Below are positions 7,549-17,654 of a DNA stretch of 51,387 nucleotides, one piece after another. The notes beneath the pieces are model-generated. The model did no database searches. It was not told where the DNA came from and saw nothing but the letters and a program-made list of their open reading frames with translations. The translations under genes were made by a program, and so were the position numbers. Source of the stretch: Cryomorphaceae bacterium (GTDB taxonomy: Bacteria; Bacteroidota; Bacteroidia; Flavobacteriales; Schleiferiaceae); assembly GCA_021298655.1 (NCBI GenBank), contig JAJTFK010000013.1:1-51387 (forward strand). Reading direction: 5' to 3'. Every line of letters starts with the position of its first letter. The first letter of the stretch is position 1.

Positions 7549-10500
7549 ATGCTTGACAAGATTTTAAAGGTTTTTTTGGGTGATCCGTCGCAGCGCACGC
7601 TGAAGGAGATCCAGCCCTACATCGACCAAGTTCACGCTGCCGAACAGGCGCTGGCTGGCCATTCCGACGCCGAACTCCGCGCCGAGACGGCCGCGTTCCG
7701 CGCACGCCTTCGCACCGAAACCGAAGCCAAAACCCTCGAACGCGACCAGCTCAAAACCGAGGCCGAAGCCGAGGCCGACGTCGACCTCAAAGAGGCCCTA
7801 TACCGCCAAATCGACCGCCTCGACCAAGACATTTTGGCCGACGAAGAGCAGATCCTCCTGGAAATCCTTCCCAAGGCCTTTGCCGTGCTGCGCGAAACCG
7901 CGCGCCGTTTGGCCAACGGCCCGCTCCGCGTACCCGCCCAAGATTGGGACCGCGAGCTGGCGCCCCGCCTCGACGCCGTGACCCTCGACGGCGACACCGC
8001 CGTGTGGAACAACCGCTGGCTGGCCGCCGGCAACGAGATCACCTGGAACATGGTCCACTACGACGTTCAGCTTTTTGGCGGCGTCGTACTGCACAAAGGC
8101 CGCATTGCCGAGATGGCTACCGGAGAAGGTAAAACCTTGGTGGCTACCCTGCCGGTCTACCTCAACGCCTTGAGCGGACGCGGCGTGCACGTCGTGACCG
8201 TGAACGACTACCTGTCGAAGCGGGACTCCGAATGGATGGGCCCCCTCTACCAATTCCACGGGCTGAGCGTGGAGTGCATCGACAAGCACCGCCCCAACAC
8301 CGAGGCGCGCCGCCAAGCCTACCTCGCCGACATTACCTTCGGAACCAACAACGAGTTTGGCTTTGACTACCTGCGCGACAACATGGCCCGCGAAACGGCC
8401 GAGTTGGTGCAGCGCGGTCACCACTACGCCATTGTCGACGAGGTCGACTCCGTCCTGATTGACGACGCGCGGACGCCGCTCATTATCAGCGGACCGACGC
8501 CCAACGGCGACCAGCAGGAGTTCGACTACCTAAAGAATTTTGTGGTCGGACTGGTCAACCAGCAAAAAACCGTGGCCCAAGACGCGCTGACCAAGGCCAA
8601 AGAGGCCCTTGCCGCCGGGGACAAAACCGAGGCGGGATTCCAGCTGCTTCGCTCGCACCGCGCCCTGCCCAAAAACAAGGCGCTCATCAAGTTTTTGTCG
8701 GAAGACGGCGTGAAGGCGCTGCTCCAAAAGACCGAGGGCGTCTACCTCCAGGACCAAGGCAAGGAGATGAAAAAGATCGACGAAGCCCTGTACTTCACGA
8801 TCGAAGAGAAGCACAACCAAGTGAACCTCACCAACTTGGGCTTGGGCTACTTGGCTGAGCAGACGTCGACCGACTTTTTTGTGTTGCCCGTGATTTCGGT
8901 CGAGCTTGACCGCATCGAAAAAGCCCACGACGACGTGGCCGAGCGTGCCGCACGCAAGGATCAATTGATGCGCGAATACCGCGCCAAAAGCGAGCGCATT
9001 CACAGCACCAACCAGCTGCTCAAAGCCTACGCCCTGTTTGAAAAAGACGTGGAGTACGTGGTCATGGACGGCAAAGTCAAAATCGTCGACGAGCAGACGG
9101 GCCGCATCATGGACGGCCGCCGCTACTCCGACGGACTGCACCAAGCCATCGAGGCCAAAGAAGGCGTGACCATTGAGGCCGCGACGCAGACCTACGCAAC
9201 CATTACGCTGCAGAACTACTTCCGCATGTACCACAAGCTTTCGGGCATGACCGGTACGGCCGAAACCGAAGCGGGCGAGTTCTGGGAAATCTACAAGCTC
9301 GAGGTTACCGTGATTCCGACCAACGTGCCGGCCAAGCGCGAAGACCGCAACGATCTGGTTTTCAAGACCAAGCGCGAAAAATACAACGCCGTCATCGACG
9401 AAATCGAGAAGCTGCGCGAAGCCGGACGCCCCGTGCTCGTCGGCACCACCTCGGTCGAGATTTCGGAGCTGCTCAGCCGCACGCTGAACATCCGCAAGAT
9501 TCCGCACCAAGTGCTGAACGCGAAGCTGCACCAGAAAGAGGCCGACATCGTCGCCGAAGCCGGGCGCCCCGGAACGGTGACCATCGCCACCAACATGGCT
9601 GGCCGCGGTACCGACATCAAACTCACCCCCGAGGCGAAGGCCGCGGGCGGACTCGCCATCATTGGCACCGAGCGCCACGATTCGCGCCGCGTCGACCGCC
9701 AGCTGCGCGGACGCGCCGGACGCCAGGGCGATCCGGGTTCGTCGCAGTTTTTTGTTTCGCTCGAAGACAACCTGATGCGCCTTTTCGGCTCGGAGCGCAT
9801 CGCCAGCCTGATGGACCGGATGGGCCACAAGGAAGGCGACGTGATCGAGCACTCGATGGTTACCAAGAGCATCGAGCGCGCCCAGAAGAAGGTCGAAGAA
9901 AACAACTTCGGCAGCCGCAAGCGCCTGCTCGAATACGACGACGTGATGAACGCCCAGCGCAGCGGAATCTACCGCCGCCGCCGCAATGCCCTGTCGGGGG
10001 AGCGCCTCGCGTTGGACCTCGCCAACAGCGTGTACGACGCCGCCGAAGCCCTCGTAGGCGGAACCAAGCCCAGCCGCGACTTTGGTGCGTACGAACTCGG
10101 CTGCTTCGAGAACTTCGCCATGCCGGCACCGGTCGACCATGCGGAGTTTGAACGCCTCAACGCCCACGAGCTCACCCTAAAAACCTATGGGGCCGCCCAG
10201 GCCGCCTACCGAGCCAAGTGCGAGCGCATTGCCCTCCAGGCGCTGCCGGTGCTGGAAAACGTGCTGCGCGAGCAGGGCGGCCAGTTCCAGAACATTTTGG
10301 TTCCGTTCACCGACGGCATCAAGTCCATTCAGATCCCGACGAACCTGCAGCGCGGGGTCGACAGCCGCGGGCAGTCACTGAGTACCGACCTCGAGAAGGC
10401 GATTGTGCTCAGCATGATTGACGAGCACTGGAAGGAGCACCTGCGCAATATGGACGACCTGCGCCAAAACGTGCAGGGCGCCGTGTACGAGCAGAAGGAC

Positions 10501-10908
10501 CCGCTTTTGGTGTACAAGCACGAGTCGTTCAAGTTGTTTAAGGACATGGTGGACGAGATGAATTCGAGCATTTTGGGCTTTTTGTTCCGGGCGGGGCTTC
10601 CGCAGGCGGAGCCCGGTCAAGCGGCCGTGCGCCAGGCCCCCGCGGCCCCGGCTCGCGCCGCGCAGCAGCTCACGACTTCGGGGCCTGGCGCCGAGGAGGC
10701 CGGCGCGCCTGCGGCGCGCGGCACTGCCTCGCGGTCGGCTACGCCGCCCGCGGCCGCCGCTCCCAAATCCGCACCCGCCGTCAGCACCAAGAAGTACGGA
10801 CGCAACGACCAAGTCACCGTCGTCAACCTCATGACGGGCGAGCAAAAGCAGGTGAAGTACAAAGTTGCGGAGCCGCTGCTGACTCAGGGCTGGCAGATAC
10901 TTGGCTAA
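7549..10908 (+). CDS. secA: Preprotein translocase ATPase SecA
   Basis: 1119 residues, the large Bacteroidota form. SecA drives preproteins through SecYEG by ATP hydrolysis. Visible motifs: Walker [10 protein letters not shown] (about 200), DEAD-like [20 protein letters not shown], the arginine-finger region [12 protein letters not shown], and the scaffold and wing domains to about 1010. The C-terminal tail is an Ala/Pro-rich linker ending [20 protein letters not shown] and a short conserved end; there is no cysteine-rich zinc SEC-C motif. The start [16 protein letters not shown] follows the TACCTTTG box. Type IX cargo such as the beta-helix protein here would first need this pathway. Confidence 0.98.
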   Translation: MLDKILKVFLGDPSQRTLKEIQPYIDQVHAAEQALAGHSDAELRAETAAFRARLRTETEAKTLERDQLKTEAEAEADVDLKEALYRQIDRLDQDILADEEQILLEILPKAFAVLRETARRLANGPLRVPAQDWDRELAPRLDAVTLDGDTAVWNNRWLAAGNEITWNMVHYDVQLFGGVVLHKGRIAEMATGEGKTLVATLPVYLNALSGRGVHVVTVNDYLSKRDSEWMGPLYQFHGLSVECIDKHRPNTEARRQAYLADITFGTNNEFGFDYLRDNMARETAELVQRGHHYAIVDEVDSVLIDDARTPLIISGPTPNGDQQEFDYLKNFVVGLVNQQKTVAQDALTKAKEALAAGDKTEAGFQLLRSHRALPKNKALIKFLSEDGVKALLQKTEGVYLQDQGKEMKKIDEALYFTIEEKHNQVNLTNLGLGYLAEQTSTDFFVLPVISVELDRIEKAHDDVAERAARKDQLMREYRAKSERIHSTNQLLKAYALFEKDVEYVVMDGKVKIVDEQTGRIMDGRRYSDGLHQAIEAKEGVTIEAATQTYATITLQNYFRMYHKLSGMTGTAETEAGEFWEIYKLEVTVIPTNVPAKREDRNDLVFKTKREKYNAVIDEIEKLREAGRPVLVGTTSVEISELLSRTLNIRKIPHQVLNAKLHQKEADIVAEAGRPGTVTIATNMAGRGTDIKLTPEAKAAGGLAIIGTERHDSRRVDRQLRGRAGRQGDPGSSQFFVSLEDNLMRLFGSERIASLMDRMGHKEGDVIEHSMVTKSIERAQKKVEENNFGSRKRLLEYDDVMNAQRSGIYRRRRNALSGERLALDLANSVYDAAEALVGGTKPSRDFGAYELGCFENFAMPAPVDHAEFERLNAHELTLKTYGAAQAAYRAKCERIALQALPVLENVLREQGGQFQNILVPFTDGIKSIQIPTNLQRGVDSRGQSLSTDLEKAIVLSMIDEHWKEHLRNMDDLRQNVQGAVYEQKDPLLVYKHESFKLFKDMVDEMNSSILGFLFRAGLPQAEPGQAAVRQAPAAPARAAQQLTTSGPGAEEAGAPAARGTASRSATPPAAAAPKSAPAVSTKKYGRNDQVTVVNLMTGEQKQVKYKVAEPLLTQGWQILG

Positions 10909-10918
10909 AAACTAGCGA

Positions 10919-10936
10919 CTAGTTACTGGTTACTAG
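10919..10936. repeat. Convergent-junction palindrome, copy 2
   Basis: CTAGTTAC-TG-GTTACTAG: the copy-1 palindrome with one arm mismatch and the centre inverted (TG for CA). It lies between the secA stop (10906-10908) and the stop of the convergent EnvC-like gene (10933-10935, inside the element). A partial ACTAGCGACTAG precedes it. Confidence 0.7.
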
Positions 10937-12168
10937 TTGAGCCAAGGCTTCGGGTCCTGATTCTGGGTGTTCATCCAGAGCTCAAAGTGGAGCGTGGAGG
11001 CCCCCGTTTCGGGGTCTTCCATTACGCGGCCAATGGCCTCTTTGGTTGAGATTTTGGCACCCTTGGCTACGAAGACCTCCGAAAGGTTGGAGTACACGGT
11101 GAAGTAGTTGCCGTGGCGCACCAAAACCACCTTGCCGGCGCCGGGAACACTCACTACAGAAGCCACTTCGCCCTGGAAGACCGCGCGCGCCGTGGATTTG
11201 GCTGGCGTTCCGATGTCGATGCCGGGGTTCTTAATCGTTACGCCGGTGGCGCCAGGAACCGCGTTTTCACCAAAGGTTTGGGTCACCACGCCGCGCTCTA
11301 CCGGCCAGGGAAGGCGTCCGCGGTTGGCCGCAAAATCCTTGGCCAAGGCCGCAGCTTCGGGGGTTAGCGAGTAGCCTTCGCCCACGCTCTTCGAGCCCGT
11401 GGTTCCGGCGGCGGCGTCGCGCTGCTTGCGGAGTTCCTCCTTAATAATGGCCGAAATCTGGCGCTCGAGCTTGGCGAGCTCCTGGCGCTTCTTGCCGATC
11501 GACGACGAAATCTGGCCTTCCTTCTTTTTGAGGGCGCTCAGGGCCTTGGCCTGCTGGGCGCGCTCCTGGGCGAGCAGCTGCTTTTGGCGGAGCTCCTGGC
11601 CGAGCAGCTCTTTTTGGCGGTTGCGCTCCACTTCGACGGCCGCCACGCGTTGGGCTTGTGCTTCTTGGTACAGGCGGATTTCTTCAACTTTTTCCTTGCG
11701 GAACTCCGTGTACTGCCGCAGGTAGTTCATGCGTTTGATGGCCATCGACAGGTTTTCGGCGCCCAATATGAAGCGCAGGGCCTGCTCGGTGCTGCCGCGC
11801 TGCTGGGCCTGGCGCAGCATGCCGGCGTACTCCTTCATCATTTGGTCGATCTCGCGGTCCTTCTCGGCAATGTCGTTTTGAAGTCGCGCAATTTCCGACT
11901 CGGATTCGCGCACTTGGGCCTGCACGTTGCGGATCAGGGCCTCGCGGGCCTTGAGCTTTTTCTCGAGCGCGCGGAGCTCGCCCAGGGTGAGGTCGCGGTC
12001 CTTTCGGGTCTTCGAAAGGAGCTCATTCGCCGCGCTGATTTCCTTTTGAAGGCGGGCCTTCTCGGCCTCAAGTTGGCTCTTTTTGTCGCCGGTTTGGGCG
12101 CCCAAGTGCAGGGCGCTGCCGGCCAACAAGGCCACCCAAAGAAGGTGCTTAAAACGTAATCCGCGCAT
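10933..12168 (-). CDS. EnvC-like murein hydrolase activator with degenerate M23 domain
   Basis: 411 residues: signal peptide MRGLRFKHLLWVALLAG..., a long coiled coil (about 30-260), then a LytM/peptidase M23 fold (about 290-411). The zinc residues of active M23 enzymes are not kept: the HxxxD motif reads NPGIDIG, and the usual YAHL reads YSNL. As in EnvC, this suggests a non-catalytic activator of periplasmic amidases in cell separation. It is the last gene of the minus-strand envelope operon. Its ATG lies 20 bases inside the DUF4292 gene; a TTG at 12186 is possible but gives a poorer signal peptide. Confidence 0.88.
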   Translation of the reverse strand: MRGLRFKHLLWVALLAGSALHLGAQTGDKKSQLEAEKARLQKEISAANELLSKTRKDRDLTLGELRALEKKLKAREALIRNVQAQVRESESEIARLQNDIAEKDREIDQMMKEYAGMLRQAQQRGSTEQALRFILGAENLSMAIKRMNYLRQYTEFRKEKVEEIRLYQEAQAQRVAAVEVERNRQKELLGQELRQKQLLAQERAQQAKALSALKKKEGQISSSIGKKRQELAKLERQISAIIKEELRKQRDAAAGTTGSKSVGEGYSLTPEAAALAKDFAANRGRLPWPVERGVVTQTFGENAVPGATGVTIKNPGIDIGTPAKSTARAVFQGEVASVVSVPGAGKVVLVRHGNYFTVYSNLSEVFVAKGAKISTKEAIGRVMEDPETGASTLHFELWMNTQNQDPKPWLN

Positions 12169-12919
12169 AGTCCGAAGGTAGTTCAAAGGGGAACGACAAA
12201 ACTTCGCCTTTCGTGCGCTGGCTTACGCGGAATTCCGCCTTAGCCGACTGGCTCGGGACCTCCGCGGCCCAGCCGCCGTCGCCCGTGTAGCGCACCGTCA
12301 GGGCTTCGCCCTTGCTGGACAAGCGCTGCCAAAGGACCGTCGACGGGTTGCTTGAAGCCACGGCAACCTCGACCAGCACTTCGTGGGCTCCGCGCTGTTC
12401 GCGCACCGCCATAATCAGCGACGTGTCCTGAACGGACCACTGCGCGTCGGACCACTTGGTGGGCACCAAAATGGGAAGCCCCAGGGCCAAGCGCCGGGCA
12501 TCCTCGGTCTGGAGGTCAATGCCCATGCTGCGCAGTCGACTCAGGGGCTCGTTGACGTACTGACGGTAGAGGCGAATAAAACCTTGAACGCTGTCTTGGT
12601 ACACCCGGGCCCGGCCAATTTTTAGTCCGATTAGGGGGTCGGCCACGTCCATCCAAATCAGGGGTTCGGGCAGGCTTCGTATGCGCAGGTCCAGTTTGGC
12701 CGAAAGGGATTTGCCGCCAAAGTCGACCTTGAGGGTGCCCACCGAGCGCTCATCGCCCGAGGGTTGGCGCAGCGTCTTCAAAAGGGCCGCGTGGGGAACA
12801 TCGTACATAGGCATTTTCGCCACAGAGGGCGCGGTTTCAGGGGGGACCGGCTGGGGCAACCGGCTGCGGCAGGCCGCCAGGCTTGCGGTCGCCAGGATCA
12901 GGAGGATGGCGTGCTTCAC
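12149..12919 (-). CDS. DUF4292 family lipoprotein
   Basis: 256 residues. The lipobox LAAC puts the lipidated cysteine at 17, and Pro-rich sequence follows. The body resembles LolA/LolB-like antiparallel sheets: VGTLKVDFGGKSLSAKLDLR, PLIWMDVADPLIGLKIGRAR and later strands. DUF4292 is typical of Bacteroidota and has been proposed to be LolB-like, but its function is unproven. The start overlaps the TPR gene stop (ATGA), and its end overlaps the EnvC-like gene, so it is part of one operon. Confidence 0.9.
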   Translation of the reverse strand: MKHAILLILATASLAACRSRLPQPVPPETAPSVAKMPMYDVPHAALLKTLRQPSGDERSVGTLKVDFGGKSLSAKLDLRIRSLPEPLIWMDVADPLIGLKIGRARVYQDSVQGFIRLYRQYVNEPLSRLRSMGIDLQTEDARRLALGLPILVPTKWSDAQWSVQDTSLIMAVREQRGAHEVLVEVAVASSNPSTVLWQRLSSKGEALTVRYTGDGGWAAEVPSQSAKAEFRVSQRTKGEVLSFPFELPSDYARITF

Positions 12920-14526
12920 GGCTTCGGAAGTTGGTCAAGTTTGCGAACCAAGTCGCTCGAGGCGTTGCCCAAAAACTGGGCTTGCAGGTAGAGGCGCTTG
13001 GCCTCGTCGTGGGCGCCGAGGGCGGCGTAAATGTCTCCCGCCCGCTCCACTACGGCCGCGGACTGGGTTCCGCCCAAGTCCAGCGCTTTTTGGATGGCCT
13101 CTTTGGCCTTGGGCAGCTTGCGTTGGGCCGCATACACGGCGGCCAGGGTGTCCCAAAAATTGATTTCGCCCGGGGCGAGGGCCACGGCGCGTTCCGCCAT
13201 GCCGGCGGCCTCCTTGAGGTTTCGTCCGCGCAGCGCCAAAAAGTAGGCGTAGTTGTTGAGGCAGGTAGGGTTGTCGGGATGTACCGCCAGCGCCCCTTCG
13301 AAGTGGGCCTGAAATTCCTCGATGCGGCCAAGGCGGTGGCAGACTTCGCCCAAGTACATTAGGTACTGTTCGCGCACCGACGGGTCGTCGCCAAAGCGCG
13401 TTAATCCCTCGGTCAGGGTGGCGTAGGCGGCCGTGTAGTCGGCGCTTCGGCTTTGGGCAACGCCGTAGAAGAGCGGGCCAAAGGGATGTTCGGGATGCGC
13501 CTTCTGGGCGGCTTCAGCGTCGCGCACCAAGGCCGCTACCTCGTTGCGATCGAGGTCGAGCTGCAGGAGCTGCTGGTACACGGGCCACTGGCCTCCGCCC
13601 GGGAGCGCAATGCAGCGGCGCCAGGATTCGTCGGCGGTCGCCGCGTCGTCGAGCCAGCGGGCGACGTCGCCGCGAAGGGCCCAAAAGGCGGGGTTGGTGG
13701 AGTCTTGGCGAAGCAGGCCCTCGGTCCAGCGCACCGCCAACGCGGCGATGCCCTCCTCGCGGGGATCCTCGTTGAGCAGCTGCGACACGTAGGCCACCTT
13801 TGCCCGTTCGGCCACGCTGGGGTCGGACCAAATGGCGGCCGACTCGCTCAAGGCGTCCTCCCATCGGCCGGTGCCCGCCGCCCAGCGTACAAACTGCCAC
13901 GAAAGCTCGGTCACCGAGGGAAAGGCCTTTTTGGCGCTGCGGAAGGCCATGTAGGCTTCTTCGTTGGCCCCCAGATCGGCAAGGGTTTGGGCATACAGCA
14001 TCGCCGCCTGGGGATCGCTTGGTGCGGCCGCCAGGTAGTCGGCCGCGGCATGGAGGGCCGAATCGCCTTCAAATAACCGCAAAAAGACATTCCGTCGCGA
14101 AGAGGCGCTTCGAAAGCTTGGCCCCTCGACGGCCTCGGCGTAGCGCACGAATTCCAGGGTGGTTACGTAGTCCTCTAAGCCAAAGGACCACTCTGCCGCA
14201 GCCCAGTAGTCCGAAGGTCGGCCCTGCCCCAGCTCGCGAAGGCGGTGCTGGGCCTTGATAAAGGCCGCGTAGTCTTGGCGTTGGTAGCTCGTCCAGGCCA
14301 AAAGCTGCCAGGTGGGTACGTTTTGGGGCACTTTAGCGGCCCGAGCGGCCGTTGCGCGACCAAGGCGGTCGAGCAGCTTGGCCTGGCGGGCGGGCGGAGC
14401 CTGCTGAACCTTGCGCAGCTGCGCTTCAAGCTTTGGTTCGGAATCCCAGGTAGGCGCCGATGCCTGCGCCCACGCACTCCCCCCCGCAAGGGCTGCGATG
14501 CAGATCAGGAGTGCGCCGAACCTCAT
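12916..14526 (-). CDS. Exported tetratricopeptide repeat protein
   Basis: 536 residues with signal peptide MRFGALLICIAALAGGSAWA. The rest is helical TPR-like repeats throughout, clearest near the C-terminus (NNYAYFLALRGRNLKEAAGM, FWDTLAAVYAAQRKLPKAKE and AGDIYAALGAHDEAKRLYLQ). It is probably periplasmic or attached to the outer membrane. It lies between the sugar nucleotidyltransferase and the DUF4292 lipoprotein with four-base overlaps on both sides. This gene order is familiar from Bacteroidota, which suggests a shared envelope function, but the exact role is unknown. Confidence 0.88.
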   Translation of the reverse strand: MRFGALLICIAALAGGSAWAQASAPTWDSEPKLEAQLRKVQQAPPARQAKLLDRLGRATAARAAKVPQNVPTWQLLAWTSYQRQDYAAFIKAQHRLRELGQGRPSDYWAAAEWSFGLEDYVTTLEFVRYAEAVEGPSFRSASSRRNVFLRLFEGDSALHAAADYLAAAPSDPQAAMLYAQTLADLGANEEAYMAFRSAKKAFPSVTELSWQFVRWAAGTGRWEDALSESAAIWSDPSVAERAKVAYVSQLLNEDPREEGIAALAVRWTEGLLRQDSTNPAFWALRGDVARWLDDAATADESWRRCIALPGGGQWPVYQQLLQLDLDRNEVAALVRDAEAAQKAHPEHPFGPLFYGVAQSRSADYTAAYATLTEGLTRFGDDPSVREQYLMYLGEVCHRLGRIEEFQAHFEGALAVHPDNPTCLNNYAYFLALRGRNLKEAAGMAERAVALAPGEINFWDTLAAVYAAQRKLPKAKEAIQKALDLGGTQSAAVVERAGDIYAALGAHDEAKRLYLQAQFLGNASSDLVRKLDQLPKP

Positions 14527-15533
14527 TCGCCTTCGAGTCGGGAATAGTCGCCGAGGCTAAGCGAAACAAACTGCCCGTCGAGCACCGCGTGGCGGCCAAT
14601 CATGGAGTTGCGCAGCGTAATTCGCTGGAGTTGGCTGTCTTCGCCCACAATGCAGTCGGTCAGGGTGGAATCGGTCACGGTGCTGCGGGCCCCAATGCTG
14701 ACGTGGGGTCCAACGCTGCTGTTTACAATTTTTGCGCCAGGCCCAATGAAGCACGGCGGAATGATTCGGGCGTTGACCAGTTCCGCGTTCGGCGAAACGA
14801 GCTCTTCGTCAAACTGGACGAAGTCCAAAATGCGGCCGTTGGTTTCGACGGTAACGTCTTTGTTGCCGCAGTCCATCCAGGCGTCCACGGTTCCGGGCAC
14901 AAAGCGCAGCCCGGCGTTTTTCATGTTTTCCAGCGCGTGGGTGAGCTGGTACTCGCCGCCGCCCTTGATGTCGTTGTCGATAAGGTACTGCAGCTCGCGG
15001 CGCAGGCGGGCGCCGTCCTTAAAGTAGTAGATGCCGATGATGGCCATGTCGCTGACGAATTGCTGGGGCTTTTCGACGAATTCGACGATTCGGCCGTCTT
15101 CGCCCAACTGCACCACGCCAAAGGCGCGCGGATCGTCGACGCGCTTCACCCAAATCACGCCGTCGGCATGTTGGTCGAGCTTGAAATCGGCGCGGAACAG
15201 GGTGTCGGCAAAGGCCACGACCACCGGTCCCTCGAGGTGTTCGGCCGCGCAGAGCACGGCGTGGGCGGTGCCCAAGGGCTTGTCTTGGTAGTGGATGCTT
15301 CCCTGGGCCCCCTGGCCCTGAGCCACGTCGAGCAGCATGCGCTCCACCTCGTCGCCAAACTCGCCCACCACGTAGGCGATTCGGTTCAGTTCCTCGCCAA
15401 CAATGCCCGCGATGTCTTCGACCAAACGCTGCACAATGGGCTTTCCGGCCACCGGGAGCAGGGGCTTGGCGGTGGTGAGGGTGTGCGGACGCAGGCGCGA
15501 TCCGCGGCCTGCCATGGGAATAATGATGTTCAT
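14523..15533 (-). CDS. Sugar-phosphate nucleotidyltransferase
   Basis: 336 residues. The N-terminal NTP_transferase domain starts MNIIIPMAGRGSRLRPHT with the activating Lys in TTAKPLLPVAGKP; it couples a sugar 1-phosphate to a nucleotide. From about 245 on, the sequence becomes a left-handed beta-helix (ARIIPPCFIGPGAKIVNSSV, GARSTVTDSTLTDCIVGEDS). Substrate specificity cannot be read reliably; glucose- or mannose-1-phosphate are both possible. It follows dut after 42 bases, with a TATTTTTG box at 15563-15570, so it may have an additional promoter, and overlaps the TPR gene by four bases. Confidence 0.88.
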   Translation of the reverse strand: MNIIIPMAGRGSRLRPHTLTTAKPLLPVAGKPIVQRLVEDIAGIVGEELNRIAYVVGEFGDEVERMLLDVAQGQGAQGSIHYQDKPLGTAHAVLCAAEHLEGPVVVAFADTLFRADFKLDQHADGVIWVKRVDDPRAFGVVQLGEDGRIVEFVEKPQQFVSDMAIIGIYYFKDGARLRRELQYLIDNDIKGGGEYQLTHALENMKNAGLRFVPGTVDAWMDCGNKDVTVETNGRILDFVQFDEELVSPNAELVNARIIPPCFIGPGAKIVNSSVGPHVSIGARSTVTDSTLTDCIVGEDSQLQRITLRNSMIGRHAVLDGQFVSLSLGDYSRLEGE

Positions 15534-15575
15534 TGCTCGGATTGCGGGTTGGTTTGGTCCCGCAAAAATAGGGAC

Positions 15576-16007
15576 TTAGCCCCGCCCGCTGTGGCCAAAT
15601 CCGCCTTCGCCGCGCTCGGTGGCATCCAATTCCTCGACGAGCAGCCATTCGGCGCGTTCGTAGCGCGCAAAAACCAGCTGCGCGATGCGTTCGCCGGGCT
15701 GGATTTCAAAGGCCTCGGACCCGAGGTTGACCAAGATGACGCCCACCGGGCCGCGGTAGTCGGCGTCCACGGTTCCGGGGCTGTTGAGGACCGTGATTCC
15801 GTGCTTCAGCGCCAATCCCGATCGCGGGCGAACCTGCGCTTCCCAGCCATCGGGCAGGGCCATGCGGAGTCCGGTGGGAATGAGGCGGCGCTCGCCCGGC
15901 TGGAGCACGACGGGCCCGTCAAGGTGGGCTTTAAGGTCCAGGCCCGCGGAATGCGGCGTGGCGTACTCGGGCAGCGGATGGGGCGAATCGTTGATAACGC
16001 GAATCAT
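15576..16007 (-). CDS. dut: dUTP diphosphatase
   Basis: 143 residues; all five trimeric dUTPase motifs are present: [37 protein letters not shown] and the C-terminal [10 protein letters not shown]. It hydrolyses dUTP to dUMP and pyrophosphate, keeping uracil out of DNA and feeding thymidylate synthesis. The start [11 protein letters not shown] at 16007 is 10 bases after the flippase stop. Its place between a flippase and a sugar nucleotidyltransferase reflects conserved gene order rather than pathway. Confidence 0.97.
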   Translation of the reverse strand: MIRVINDSPHPLPEYATPHSAGLDLKAHLDGPVVLQPGERRLIPTGLRMALPDGWEAQVRPRSGLALKHGITVLNSPGTVDADYRGPVGVILVNLGSEAFEIQPGERIAQLVFARYERAEWLLVEELDATERGEGGFGHSGRG

Positions 16008-16017
16008 GATCGGGGCA

Positions 16018-17433
16018 TTAAGTCGTTCGTCGGGCAAGCAGGGCGCGCTCGCTGCGGAGCACCAGCGCCAGCATCAGCCCCAGCGCGGCGGCGGCGGGCC
16101 ACCCGGGTTGGTGGAATGCGATTCCGCCCAGAACCAAGGCGGCCAGCGTATACAGGGCCAAACGGCCCCAATCGTAGGGTACCGGATGCATTTTTTGGCC
16201 AAGCAGCAGGGAGAGCAGGAGCATGCCGCCGTAGCTGAGCAGCGTGGCGTAGGCGGCGCCCATCATTCCGAGCGAAGGAATCCACGCAAGGTTGCCGGCC
16301 ACCGTGAGCGCAAAGCCAAAGAGGGTGATCCACAGACCCATCATCGTGCGGTCGCTGAGCTTGTACCACATCGAAACCTGGGTTGAAAGCGAAAGCAGGT
16401 AGTTGGCGAACAGCAGCACCGGCAGCAGCAGCAGGTCGTTCCAGTACTTGTCGGCGATGAAGTGCTTGAGCCAGGGTAGCCCGGCAACCACCGCGACCAC
16501 CCCAAAGGCGAGCAGGGCCGCAAAAAGCCGCGTCGCAGTCGCCAGCTGCCGCAGGTCGTGCTGGGCGTTTTTGAAAAAGTAGGGTTCCGCCGCAAAACGA
16601 AAGGCCTGGTTGAACAAAATCAGGAAGATGCTCAGTTTGTACACCGCCGAGTAGGCCCCGACGCCCTCGATGGCAAACTCCGCCGGCAGCAGGGCCTGAA
16701 GAAAAAAGCGGTCGGCCATTTCGTTGGCCACGCCGGGCAATCCGGCGAGAAGCAGCGGAAAACCATACGCCAGAAGGGTTCGGGCCGTTCCGCGGTCGAA
16801 TTGGGCCGGTTTGATGGCGAGCCATTCCGAGGCAAGCAGGAGCATCATGAAGCTGCTGGCCGCGAGGTTGGCGATCAGGACCCATCCCACCTGGAGCGCC
16901 GGCCATCCGTCCACCGACTTCGGTAAAAACACAAAAAACGCGTAGTTGAGTACCAGATTTAGTCCGATTTGCGCCGTTTTAATCGCCACAAATCGTTTGG
17001 CTCGGTTGCGGGCGCGGAGTCGCGCAAAGGGAACTGCCGCCAAGACGTCCATCGCAATGATGAGGCCGGTCCACAGTACGTATTCGGGGTGGTCCTGCAC
17101 TCCAAGCCAGCCCGCCGCGCTGCGGTAGGCGGCGATCAGGACTAGGGCAAACACGCCGGTCGTCGCAAGCAGCAGCGTCATCGCGGTCGAATAGACCTTT
17201 TCGGGATCGGCGCCGTCGCGCTGGCTCTGGCGAAAGAAGGCCGTCTCCATTCCGTAGGTCAGCAGCACCATGGCAAAGGCTACCGAAACGTACAAAAGGC
17301 TGTTGACGCCGTATTCCGCCTTGGTCAATGCCGCGGTGAGCAGGGGCGTAAGCAAAAAGTTGAGCAACCGCGCGAGGATGCTGCTCAGGCCGTACAGGGC
17401 CGCGTCACCAAAGAGCTTTTTTACGCCCGACAT
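16018..17433 (-). CDS. Oligosaccharide flippase family membrane protein
   Basis: 471 residues, with 12-14 predicted membrane segments and the MurJ/Wzx-like (MATE superfamily) pattern: amphipathic start [20 protein letters not shown], then paired hydrophobic helices to the end. It probably moves a lipid-linked saccharide across the inner membrane for surface polysaccharide or lipopolysaccharide synthesis. It is the first gene of the six-gene minus-strand operon, with a TACCTTTA box at 17439-17446, five bases before its ATG. No glycosyltransferases are in view, so the substrate is open. Confidence 0.88.
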   Translation of the reverse strand: MSGVKKLFGDAALYGLSSILARLLNFLLTPLLTAALTKAEYGVNSLLYVSVAFAMVLLTYGMETAFFRQSQRDGADPEKVYSTAMTLLLATTGVFALVLIAAYRSAAGWLGVQDHPEYVLWTGLIIAMDVLAAVPFARLRARNRAKRFVAIKTAQIGLNLVLNYAFFVFLPKSVDGWPALQVGWVLIANLAASSFMMLLLASEWLAIKPAQFDRGTARTLLAYGFPLLLAGLPGVANEMADRFFLQALLPAEFAIEGVGAYSAVYKLSIFLILFNQAFRFAAEPYFFKNAQHDLRQLATATRLFAALLAFGVVAVVAGLPWLKHFIADKYWNDLLLLPVLLFANYLLSLSTQVSMWYKLSDRTMMGLWITLFGFALTVAGNLAWIPSLGMMGAAYATLLSYGGMLLLSLLLGQKMHPVPYDWGRLALYTLAALVLGGIAFHQPGWPAAAALGLMLALVLRSERALLARRTT

Positions 17434-17438
17434 GGGGT

Positions 17439-17446
17439 TAAAGGTA
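17439..17446 (-). promoter_or_regulatory. -7 element of the flippase operon
   Basis: Minus-strand TACCTTTA ends five bases before the flippase ATG at 17433. It has one mismatch to TAnnTTTG, and the same octamer is used ahead of scoA and tatA. Confidence 0.45.
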
Positions 17447-17497
17447 GGCCGCCGGGCGCGGTCGGTCGGGAGCGAAAAAAAATTTTCTTATTGTGGT

Positions 17498-17529
17498 TTG
17501 TACACTAAGTCATTTTATTACTATGTTTG
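17498..17529 (+). promoter_or_regulatory. Canonical promoter of a candidate small RNA
   Basis: TTG (17498-17500), 21 bases, then TATGTTTG (17522-17529), a full match to the Bacteroidota consensus in a locally AT-rich stretch of a GC-rich genome. No credible protein gene follows before the hairpin terminator at 17574. Confidence 0.65.
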
Positions 17530-17533
17530 CAAC

Positions 17534-17599
17534 GAATTCCCTCATATGGGGCGGATTCATCAAGGGTTGTGAAACGTCGCTGTCAAAAGCGGCGTTTTT
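17534..17599 (+). ncRNA. Candidate small structured RNA, about 65 nt
   Basis: Predicted between a perfect TTG-N21-TATGTTTG promoter and an intrinsic terminator. A 5' stem-loop can form from GAAT/ATTC (17534-17537 with 17555-17558) extended by C39-G53, C40-G51 and C41-G50 (offsets from 17500), with a TCATAT-type loop. An outer CAAC/GTTG pairing (17530-17533, 17566-17569) is only possible if transcription starts upstream of 17531, which is doubtful. The 3' part is the terminator hairpin. It lies between divergent genes (flippase and dehydratase). It may belong to a described Bacteroidota motif such as Flavo-1; I cannot confirm that by eye. Confidence 0.5.
17574..17599 (+). terminator. Intrinsic terminator of the small RNA
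   Basis: A 7-bp stem, ACGTCGC (17574-17580) with GCGGCGT (17589-17595) including one G-U pair, an eight-base loop, and a run of five T (17595-17599). It ends the candidate small RNA 50 bases ahead of the dehydratase start. Confidence 0.65.
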
Positions 17600-17654
17600 C
17601 ATTTAATGCCCTTCCGATCGCGGTACACGGCCTCAGGGCCCGAACTTTGCCCCC

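Noticed and set aside
8530-10167. Long open frame on the minus strand (545 codons)
   Set aside because: Antisense to secA, no recognisable motifs, low-complexity composition.
14460-16238. Long open frame on the plus strand (592 codons)
   Set aside because: Runs antisense across three well-supported genes (nucleotidyltransferase, dut, flippase end).
17523-17606. 27-codon open frame starting MFATNSLIWGG
   Set aside because: Its ATG lies inside the predicted -7 box and the frame runs through the terminator hairpin; a structured RNA fits better.
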